Source: Flavobacterium sp.
Lineage (GTDB): Bacteria > Bacteroidota > Bacteroidia > Flavobacteriales > Flavobacteriaceae
Direction: 5' to 3'
Length of the DNA: 5,080 bases
NCBI GenBank assembly: GCA_030682755.1
Contig: JAUXNR010000217.1
Coordinates: 1-5,080, forward strand
In this document: positions 1 through 5,080 of the stretch, piece after piece
Layout of the letters: every line of letters starts with the position of its first letter
Numbering within the stretch: position 1 is the first letter of the stretch
Notes under the pieces: generated by a model
Databases searched by the model: none
Seen by the model: the letters and a program-made list of their open reading frames with translations, nothing else
Told to the model about the DNA's origin: nothing
Translations under genes and position numbers: made by a program

Positions 1-383
1 TCTCCCACTATTGGTGCAGGATTAGAATCATATACCAGAGTAGTACCAACTGTTGCCGTTGCCCAATCTAAAGCACCAGCTCCAAAATCTGTATCGGTGA
101 TTTCCTTAACATAAATTTTAAAGTTTGGTGTACCAGCCATAGTTCCGGCAGCAGTAGATCTATTAAAAAAAATTCCATTTACAACTTGACCTGAAATTCC
201 AGTCAATTGTGATGATGGATAAATAATAGCATACCTACTTGTAGCATTAGCAGTAGTTGTACTATACATTGGACCGTAAATTGCAGCTCCCAATGTACTG
301 CAACTTGGTAGCGAATACAATTGTGCATGTATTGATGAGACGCTCATCAACAAAAATACGATTAAAAAAGTAATTTTCTTCAT
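1..383 (-). CDS. Secreted surface protein, N-terminal part (runs off left edge)
   Basis: The frame is open from ATG at 383 to the left edge: 127 complete codons, no stop. The product begins MKKITFLIVFLLMSVSSIHA, a classical Sec signal peptide with a charged start, a hydrophobic core and an A-x-A-like end (IHAQ), so cleavage is expected around residue 20-21. There is no lipobox cysteine, so it is not a lipoprotein. The mature part is rich in Thr, Ser, Ala and Gly and contains segments such as NGIFFNRSTAAGTMAGTPNF and KIYVKEITDTDF. This resembles the beta-sandwich N-terminal region of many Bacteroidota T9SS-exported FN3/adhesin-like proteins. I infer a modular surface protein with a T9SS tail beyond the window, but the tail is not seen. 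The start is supported by the signal peptide beginning exactly there and by a promoter-like box 22 nt upstream. No Shine-Dalgarno is present, as is usual in this phylum. The exact function is unknown. Confidence 0.85.
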   Translation of the reverse strand, partial: MKKITFLIVFLLMSVSSIHAQLYSLPSCSTLGAAIYGPMYSTTTANATSRYAIIYPSSQLTGISGQVVNGIFFNRSTAAGTMAGTPNFKIYVKEITDTDFGAGALDWATATVGTTLVYDSNPAPIVG

Positions 384-406
384 AATAAATAGTTTAATTA
401 TTAGGG

Positions 407-414
407 TAAAAGTA
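407..414 (-). promoter_or_regulatory. Candidate -7 promoter element of the left-hand gene
   Basis: On the minus strand this reads TACTTTTA followed by C, matching the Bacteroidota -7 consensus TAnnTTTG except for the final G. It lies 23 nt before the ATG at 383, which gives the short leader typical of flavobacteria. No clear TTG/TTTG -33 element was found at the usual distance, so this is a tentative call resting on position and on the same TAnnTTTAC word occurring ahead of the neighbouring gene. Confidence 0.3.
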
Positions 415-483
415 GAACTAATAAAACAGAAACTATATTGTTTGAAGTATTATCAAAAAATAGTTCAAAAATGTTAGAAATAT

Positions 484-513
484 AAAAAAACCGCCCATTT
501 TAAAGGCGGTTTT
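484..513 (-). terminator. Rho-independent terminator of the large adhesin-like gene
   Basis: On the minus strand a 9-bp perfect stem (AAAACCGCC pairing with GGCGGTTTT) encloses a 9-nt loop and runs into seven consecutive T residues. It begins 25 nt after the TAA of the large gene (538-540) and lies about 100 nt before the next start codon, so it should separate the two transcription units. Confidence 0.88.
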
Positions 514-537
514 GTAAGAAAAAGTGAATTTTTAAAA

Positions 538-780
538 TTAATTTTTTATCACTTTAATAGTCTTGATTTGGTTTTCTGAAGTTACTTTCACCAAATACGT
601 TCCGTTAGGGAAGCTTGACATATCCACTTGACCTTGTGTTGCATTAGGTTTTGTTGCTAAAACTTGTTGTCCTAAAAGATTGTAGATTACTAAATCAGAA
701 ATGGTATTGCTGTATGCAAAATTAAACACATCTTTTACAGGGTTTGGATATGCACTGAAATTAGTTAAATCAAAACCTCC
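538..780 (-). repeat. T9SS sorting tail, copy in the middle gene
   Basis: This stretch encodes the last 80 residues plus the stop of the middle gene and is the counterpart of 4838-5080. The two translated tails align end to end without a gap, with 54 of 80 identical residues by hand count, and share GGFD, YPNPVKDVF, NLLGQQV and ATQGQ. A block of 20 identical nucleotides lies at 662-681 versus 4962-4981, at exactly the same distance from the two stop codons. Confidence 0.85.
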
Positions 781-3700
781 TGTTGACAACGTATTATCAA
801 TAATTAATTTGAAATCTAAAGCCTCACCCCAAGTGATGGATCCACAAGCTGTTGGACTTGCCGCACTACCCCATTGAGCTCTAACTCTCATTCTATAGTT
901 TCCATCTGCAGTACCCGCAGGTACAGTGATAGTTCCTGTTTTAGTTAAATCTGCATTTACTTGATAAAATACTACCTCACTATCTTCAAAAGTAAAGTTG
1001 TTATTCCAATCCACCCATATTCTTAATCCGTTAGAACCTCCAACAAATGTATTTGAAAAATTAAAACTTGAATCAGCAAAGTGACTTATAGATTGTGTAT
1101 TATAATAATTTCCGTATCCTCCAGGTGACATTGCGGCATTTGGGAAAACCAAGTTTACAGCTGCATTTGTAGTTGAAAAATTAGAAATATAATCAGACGT
1201 ATTAGTTGATGAAGGAATACAAGCACAACCCTCTATAGCAGTAGTGAATGATTGTTCCGCACAACCAGTAGCATCACCATTAGCATTAAATGGTACAACT
1301 TTATAGTAATAGGTTGTATTCAAGTTTCCAACAAAAGGATAGGATGTTCCACCTACAATAAAATTATCTAAAACATCATTTCCACCTGTTGTCGTACCAA
1401 GTGTTAGTTTATACCCATCAGAACCTGAAGCAGAATCCCATGCAATAACCGTTGCAACATTTCCACAGTTGGCATTTATAGTCGCTGTCACATTAGTAGC
1501 ACAATCGGGGGCGGCAAGAGGAATAGCTTGAATAATAAAATTATCAATAAAGAAGTCATAATCCAAATTATCGTTAACTGTTCCACTTGAGCCATAAAAT
1601 GCGAATTTAACACTTGTAGCTGTAACTGTAGGAATGTTATAAACTTTCGTAGTACTTGCATTTGCAGGTGTATTTGCTGTATTGTATGTTTCTAAGATAG
1701 TCCAAGTAGCACCACCATCAATTGACATTAGAAAATGTACAAAATCATCACTACCCATAGTACCTGCTCCTTCAATTGGATTTGTATTAAAATAGTCTGT
1801 TGTACCTACATCATACTTCAATTGATAGCCTCCAGTGTTTAAATCAAATACTGGAGAAACCAACCAACCTGTACCTGTTGGAGCTATAGAAAAAATATTT
1901 ATAACAGCACCATTACCACTGCTACCATTTAAAAATGCTCTTCCGAACCATGAGCCAGTATTGGTTGCTCCAGTTGGACCAGTTGCAATTGTACCTGCAG
2001 CAAACTTATTCCAACAAGAAGGTAGAAATGTTGCAAAATCTTGCAAATAATATGGTGTAAATGAAGCACATGGCGTTGTAAATGAAGCAATAACAGTCCA
2101 GTTACTTTTATCTGAAGTACTACAAACCGATCTAACCCAAATATAATAAACAGTTGTAGGATTTAATCCAGTTAAATTTGCAGTAGTAATTCCTGCTCCA
2201 ACCGAACCTGTTGCAACAGCATCATTTGCAGGTTGTACATTACTTGTTGACAAATAATATTCATAACCTTCAGCGGGTGAAGTTGAAGGAGCTGTCCATG
2301 AAATTGAAGCTGATTCTGCCAATACACTTCCTATAACAACAGCTGATGGCTCAATACAAGTTGGAATTGTTTCCCAATACATATCATCTAAGTAAGCTAT
2401 CGTTGTTCCGCTCGGATGTCCAGGATTTTTAATTGCCAAACGCTTTATCCCAGCAGGAATTCCTGTTGGAGTATAAATGAATTGTTGAGCAGTTACCGCA
2501 GTAGTTCCTGGTAACGAAATTTCCTCTAAAAAGAAAAAAGAATTTACATCACTAGGATCGGTTAGATAACCTAATTCAATAAAACGATCAGTTCCAGATG
2601 TACTATATGCTTTAAATCTAAGCCTATGCGTATTAGCTTGCAAGTTTGAGACTAAAGGCAACATAGCATATGTTTCTGTAGGTGTTGCCCCTGATCCGTT
2701 TGCAGACATATACAATCTATTTGCAGGAGATGCAGGCAATACACTTCCTGTTGTGATATATGTCAGGATTGAAGAACCTCCTCTAGCCCAACAATCTGGC
2801 AAATTAGTTGTTCCTGCACCACTATAACTGTCAAAATTTTCTTCCCAGTCTGTTTTATCATCACATTGTGTTTTGAAAGAAAATGGACCCGCCCATGGGC
2901 TTAATACATTACCGTCACAAACTGCCCTTACATAATATTGATAAGATGTACTTTCAGTTAGATTAATTAAAGAATGAGGATTTGAAACACCTGTAACGAT
3001 AGTTCCTGAACCCAATGTGAAATTTTGCAATCCCCATTGAATATCCCAACTTGTTTCAGCCCCACCTGGAGTCCAAGTTAAATCAGCACTTAAATTTGAT
3101 ATTGAAACAGCACTTAACGCTGAAGGCTCCACACAGGTTGAATTAACTTCCCATTTGATATCATCAATATAAATGGTAGTTGCTGTTCCCGGAAAAATTG
3201 AAAACACTAACTGTGAAACACCTACAGGCACATTCGTTGGAACCAAAGTAAATTCTATAGCTGTTGAAGCTGCGGTACTTGGCATTTGATAATCTTCTAA
3301 AGAAACAAATGTTGATACATCAGCAGGATTAGTAAAATAACCTACTTGAAGAATTTTTCCGGTTGCTGTAGCATATGCTTTGAACTTAAACCTATGTGTA
3401 TCCGCTTGTAAATTTGAAAAAGGTGCAACTATTGCATAAGCAGTAGTTGTTGCAGATATGTTCATATACAGACGATTTGGAGGCGACATTGGTGCTACAC
3501 TTGCAGTAGTATTATAAACATTTGCAGAAGTACCAGCTCTAGACCAACAATCGGGCAAAGTCCCAACTCCTGTTGGAATTCCTTCAAATGTCATAATATA
3601 ATCAGCAACCCCATCACATAATGTTTTAAAAGTTCCTGCCAAATACCATTGACTTGTTTCTGATGCACAATTAGATCGCAAAAACACATAATACGTTGTG

Positions 3701-4677
3701 TTTTGAGTTAAACTGATGATAGAAGCACTGGTATCCGTTGTAGTTGTTCCTGAACCAGCCGGACTTGTAGTTGATGTGGAAACAAAATACTCATACGTAG
3801 TTGGTGCCGGTGTTAATGCATTCCAATTAATTGTTGCGGAATTTGTTGTTATATTACTAGTAACAAGACCGCTTGGCGGAGGACAATCAGGGATTGAAAA
3901 TGTGTATGTTAAACCATTTGAAGGAATGATTAAATCATTCATCAAAATTGAACCTACAGCATCAACACTTTGATTTGTTGCAGACCAGTTTGTTGATGAT
4001 GTACGGGAATTAAAATTAGTTGCCAAAGTAGATGGAGCTCCACGTAAACCTACTTGAAAAGTCTGAGCGGTATTCGCATTACTCACAAATGAACCATAAA
4101 TAATTTTTACATCATTAGATGTCTCGATTAAGCGAATTTGAAAATTGAAATTATCACCTGTACCGTTTGTTCCAAACTTCTTATAGTTTTTCCACTGTAC
4201 AACTAACTCTCTATTTGGAGCTGTTCCAATGGTTTCAATACGTAAAGTTGCACCAACTTGAGCTTGTAAATCTTTCCCCAAACCTGAAATTCTGGCCGTC
4301 AAATCTTCCGGTGCTATGGCTACCACAGAACTTATTGGTGTATAAGCACTAGTTGTACCATTATTTATCGATGGTGTTAGAGATGACTTACCTAACGAAA
4401 TCCAACCATTTGCATTCACAGCAAATCGGTCATAAACCTCTCCGTTAAATGTAAAATCAAAACCAATTGGAAAACCTGGCCCAGTCAAAACAGTGCCACC
4501 GACCAAAGTAGCAGGGTCAACAAACCTTTGATCATCGGTTGTCTCTGTACCAAGCAAAGTACCTCCTGTAATTTCGGTGTATGTACTTGTAGATTGCGTA
4601 AATTCATAAACCCCAAGTTGAGCTTTTGAACTAAATACTATTGTAAATAAAAACAATAGAAGTGTAATTTTTTTCAT
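538..4677 (-). CDS. Large multidomain T9SS-secreted protein (FN3 / adhesin-like jelly rolls / GEVED / type A sorting tail)
   Basis: This gene encodes 1379 residues from ATG 4677 to TAA 538. The frame stays open 16 codons further upstream (to 4725), but the internal start is preferred because MKKITLLLFLFTIVFSSKAQ is a complete Sec signal peptide and the longer start would overlap the promoter-like box. Layout by residue: signal peptide 1-20; Cys-free beta-rich domain about 21-262 (TDDQRF, FPIGFDFTFNG, FAVNANGWISLG), of a kind common in Bacteroidota surface proteins; FN3-like about 266-354, 516-605, 775-870 and 1060-1150; jelly-roll/MAM-like about 355-514 and 606-773; a choice-of-anchor J/cleaved-adhesin-like domain about 871-1058 (LPSCW, GWLVSPVFDL, FFIDNF); a GEVED-like domain about 1154-1298 (WVDWNNNF at 1221-1228, WGEALDF at 1283-1289); T9SS type A tail 1300-1379 (YPNP at 1310, NLLGQQV at 1333, NGTYLVKV at 1358). 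The expected route is Sec export, then T9SS across the outer membrane with tail removal and surface attachment or release. No catalytic motif is visible; adhesion or glycan binding is inferred. Confidence 0.95.
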   Translation of the reverse strand: MKKITLLLFLFTIVFSSKAQLGVYEFTQSTSTYTEITGGTLLGTETTDDQRFVDPATLVGGTVLTGPGFPIGFDFTFNGEVYDRFAVNANGWISLGKSSLTPSINNGTTSAYTPISSVVAIAPEDLTARISGLGKDLQAQVGATLRIETIGTAPNRELVVQWKNYKKFGTNGTGDNFNFQIRLIETSNDVKIIYGSFVSNANTAQTFQVGLRGAPSTLATNFNSRTSSTNWSATNQSVDAVGSILMNDLIIPSNGLTYTFSIPDCPPPSGLVTSNITTNSATINWNALTPAPTTYEYFVSTSTTSPAGSGTTTTDTSASIISLTQNTTYYVFLRSNCASETSQWYLAGTFKTLCDGVADYIMTFEGIPTGVGTLPDCWSRAGTSANVYNTTASVAPMSPPNRLYMNISATTTAYAIVAPFSNLQADTHRFKFKAYATATGKILQVGYFTNPADVSTFVSLEDYQMPSTAASTAIEFTLVPTNVPVGVSQLVFSIFPGTATTIYIDDIKWEVNSTCVEPSALSAVSISNLSADLTWTPGGAETSWDIQWGLQNFTLGSGTIVTGVSNPHSLINLTESTSYQYYVRAVCDGNVLSPWAGPFSFKTQCDDKTDWEENFDSYSGAGTTNLPDCWARGGSSILTYITTGSVLPASPANRLYMSANGSGATPTETYAMLPLVSNLQANTHRLRFKAYSTSGTDRFIELGYLTDPSDVNSFFFLEEISLPGTTAVTAQQFIYTPTGIPAGIKRLAIKNPGHPSGTTIAYLDDMYWETIPTCIEPSAVVIGSVLAESASISWTAPSTSPAEGYEYYLSTSNVQPANDAVATGSVGAGITTANLTGLNPTTVYYIWVRSVCSTSDKSNWTVIASFTTPCASFTPYYLQDFATFLPSCWNKFAAGTIATGPTGATNTGSWFGRAFLNGSSGNGAVINIFSIAPTGTGWLVSPVFDLNTGGYQLKYDVGTTDYFNTNPIEGAGTMGSDDFVHFLMSIDGGATWTILETYNTANTPANASTTKVYNIPTVTATSVKFAFYGSSGTVNDNLDYDFFIDNFIIQAIPLAAPDCATNVTATINANCGNVATVIAWDSASGSDGYKLTLGTTTGGNDVLDNFIVGGTSYPFVGNLNTTYYYKVVPFNANGDATGCAEQSFTTAIEGCACIPSSTNTSDYISNFSTTNAAVNLVFPNAAMSPGGYGNYYNTQSISHFADSSFNFSNTFVGGSNGLRIWVDWNNNFTFEDSEVVFYQVNADLTKTGTITVPAGTADGNYRMRVRAQWGSAASPTACGSITWGEALDFKLIIDNTLSTGGFDLTNFSAYPNPVKDVFNFAYSNTISDLVIYNLLGQQVLATKPNATQGQVDMSSFPNGTYLVKVTSENQIKTIKVIKN
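1504..2358 (-). repeat. Third FN3 + adhesin block of the large protein
   Basis: Residues 774-1058. It follows the same plan as the two preceding blocks (C-x-E-P start, R-S-V-C, F-T-T-P-C, then LP-x-CW). Its second half is longer and closer to the canonical choice-of-anchor J/cleaved-adhesin fold, with GWLVSPVFDL and an SIDGGATWTILETY strand pair. It is therefore related in layout to blocks 1 and 2 but not a recent copy of them. Confidence 0.7.
2359..3135 (-). repeat. Second FN3 + jelly-roll block of the large protein
   Basis: Residues 515-773. The FN3 part starts CVEPSAL and ends FSFKTQC. The jelly-roll part has LPDCWARGGSS, SPANRLYM, SNLQANTHRLRFKAY, GYLTDPSDV and LDDMYWE. These words line up in order with block 1 (3136-3885), with roughly two fifths of jelly-roll residues identical by eye, which indicates an internal duplication. 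Confidence 0.8.
3136..3885 (-). repeat. First FN3 + jelly-roll block of the large protein
   Basis: Residues 265-514. The FN3 part starts CPPPSGL and ends GTFKTLC. The jelly-roll part has LPDCWSRAGTS, SPPNRLYM, SNLQADTHRFKFKAY, GYFTNPADV and IDDIKWE, each matched in order in block 2 (2359-3135). The nucleotide sequences have drifted well beyond the protein similarity, so the duplication is not recent. Confidence 0.8.
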
Positions 4678-4704
4678 AAAGTTATAATTTTGGAAATTGA
4701 GTAG

Positions 4705-4712
4705 TAAAGATA
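4705..4712 (-). promoter_or_regulatory. Candidate -7 promoter element of the large gene
   Basis: On the minus strand this reads TATCTTTA followed by C, one base off the Bacteroidota TAnnTTTG consensus. It lies 27 nt before the preferred ATG at 4677. A convincing -33 TTTG is missing; the expected position is occupied by the 11-bp tandem repeat at 4723-4744. The same TAnnTTTAC word precedes the left-hand gene at nearly the same distance, which raises confidence a little. Confidence 0.35.
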
Positions 4713-4722
4713 ACGATTCTTT

Positions 4723-4744
4723 CACTTAATTAACACTTAATTAA
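4723..4744. repeat. Perfect 11-bp tandem direct repeat upstream of the large gene
   Basis: The unit CACTTAATTAA occurs twice back to back (4723-4733 and 4734-4744) and is followed by the start of a third copy (CA). It sits directly upstream of the probable -7 box, where an activator or repressor could bind. It could also be chance in AT-rich DNA. Confidence 0.75.
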
Positions 4745-4759
4745 CATGTAAAGTGTTAA
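4730..4759. promoter_or_regulatory. 9-bp inverted repeat, possible operator
   Basis: TTAACACTT at 4730-4738 and its exact reverse complement AAGTGTTAA at 4751-4759 are separated by 12 nt. A shorter nested pair, TTAACA (4741-4746) and TGTTAA (4754-4759), shares the right arm. The left arm overlaps the tandem repeat. Position upstream of the probable promoter fits a binding site for a dimeric regulator, but the regulator is unknown and the region is AT-rich. Confidence 0.35.
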
Positions 4760-4780
4760 AAATTTAAAAATTATTAAAAA

Positions 4781-4812
4781 AACAAAAAACCACCTGAAAA
4801 ATCAGGTGGTTT
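4781..4812 (-). terminator. Rho-independent terminator of the right-hand gene
   Basis: On the minus strand an 11-bp perfect stem (AAACCACCTGA with TCAGGTGGTTT) closes a 4-nt TTTT loop and is followed by a T-rich run interrupted by one G. It starts 25 nt after the stop codon at 4838-4840 and precedes the promoter region of the large gene, so the two genes are probably transcribed separately. Confidence 0.9.
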
Positions 4813-4822
4813 CAAAAAATTT

Positions 4823-4837
4823 ATAGGTAAAACCTAT
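4823..4837 (-). terminator. Small accessory hairpin directly after the stop codon
   Basis: ATAGGT and ACCTAT form a 6-bp stem around a 3-nt loop immediately next to the stop of the right-hand gene. Downstream on the minus strand comes AAATTTTTTG. It may be a weak first terminator or a 3'-end stabilising hairpin ahead of the strong one at 4781-4812. The stem is short, so this is tentative. Confidence 0.35.
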
Positions 4838-5080
4838 TTAATTTTTAATAATCTTTATTGTTTTTACTTGATTATCAGAAGTAAACCTAACCAAATAAGC
4901 TCCATTTGACAGTCCAGACACATCAATTTGTCCTTGAGTCGCATCAATCTTGAAATCAATCACTTGTTGTCCTAAAAGATTAAACACTTTTACATCAGAT
5001 ATTACATTGCTGTATGAAAAAGAGAAAACATCTTTAACCGGATTTGGATAGTAGTTAAAGTTGGTTGAATCAAATCCTCC
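4838..5080 (-). CDS. T9SS-secreted protein, C-terminal sorting tail only (runs off right edge)
   Basis: The open frame enters at 5080 and ends at TAA 4838-4840, giving the last 80 residues. They form a complete T9SS type A sorting domain: GGFD, then YPNPVKDVF, SDVKVFNLLGQQV, ATQGQIDVSGLSNGAYLV and the basic end KTIKIIKN. This tail directs export across the outer membrane by the type IX system and is normally cut off on secretion. The cargo domain lies outside the window, so the function of the protein cannot be told. The tail is 54/80 identical to that of the neighbouring large gene, which makes a paralogous surface protein likely. Its own terminator follows within 30 nt. Confidence 0.92.
   Translation of the reverse strand, partial: GGFDSTNFNYYPNPVKDVFSFSYSNVISDVKVFNLLGQQVIDFKIDATQGQIDVSGLSNGAYLVRFTSDNQVKTIKIIKN

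Noticed and set aside
431..469. Short inverted repeats (AACTAT/ATAGTT and TTTGAA/TTCAAA) upstream of the left-hand gene
   Set aside because: Six-base arms with long spacers in very AT-rich DNA are expected by chance; there is no T-tract or other sign of function.
1835..2050. Plus-strand open frame of 71 codons
   Set aside because: It lies wholly antisense to the adhesin-like domain of the large gene, has no promoter or ribosome-binding context and its protein shows no recognisable motif; it is a shadow of the coding strand's composition.
3716..3973. Plus-strand open frame of 85 codons with a Val-rich hydrophobic stretch
   Set aside because: It is antisense to the FN3-1 region. The valine-rich run is the complement of Thr/Asn-rich codons (ACT, AAC) in the real gene, not a membrane segment of a separate protein.
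4167..4352. Plus-strand open frame of 61 codons
   Set aside because: It is antisense to the N-terminal domain of the large gene, with no start context or motif.
538..4677. Possible protease or glycosidase activity of the large protein, given that cleaved-adhesin-like domains occur in gingipains
   Set aside because: The whole protein is accounted for by non-catalytic beta domains. No Cys-His protease, metalloprotease HExxH or glycosidase signature was found.
1..5080. Mobile element, CRISPR array, defence island or phase-variation switch
   Set aside because: No transposase, integrase, terminal inverted repeats, spaced direct repeats, invertible promoter or homopolymer tract inside a coding region was seen. 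The window is ordinary chromosomal surface-protein sequence for this phylum.

Overview
This AT-rich window comes from a Bacteroidota genome, most likely a member of the Flavobacteriaceae such as Flavobacterium or a close relative. The evidence is the secreted-protein architecture (Sec signal peptide, fibronectin-like repeats, C-terminal YPNP...NLLGQ...NG.YLV tail recognised by the type IX secretion system, T9SS), the low G+C, the absence of Shine-Dalgarno sequences before the start codons, and promoter-like TAnnTTTA boxes close to the starts. No RNA gene, CRISPR array, transposase or other mobile element is visible.

All three genes are on the minus strand, so they read from high to low coordinates. 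At the right edge (4838-5080) is the last 80 codons of an upstream gene, consisting only of its T9SS sorting tail. It is followed by a perfect-stem terminator, then a short AT-rich intergenic stretch with an 11-bp tandem repeat, a 9-bp inverted repeat and a probable promoter. The middle gene (538-4677) is complete and encodes a 1379-residue multidomain secreted protein. Its layout is signal peptide, N-terminal beta-rich domain, three [FN3 + jelly-roll/adhesin] blocks, a fourth FN3-like domain, a GEVED-like domain and the T9SS type A tail. Its own terminator lies at 484-513. A third gene starts at 383 and runs off the left edge after 127 codons; it encodes a signal peptide and the start of a different beta-rich surface domain.

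The genes form a head-to-tail cluster of separately transcribed surface or secreted proteins, each apparently with its own promoter, rather than an operon of enzymes. The tails of the first two genes match at 54 of 80 residues without a gap, so they either diverged from a common gene or share a duplicated tail. No enzyme active site can be seen. The likely role is adhesion or carbohydrate/matrix binding at the cell surface; that is inferred from domain type, not shown.

I do not see a new defence system or other undescribed machinery. The observations most worth a second look are the cysteine-framed modular repeats of the large protein, the duplicated tail, the altered GEVED motif and the repeat-rich promoter region of the middle gene.
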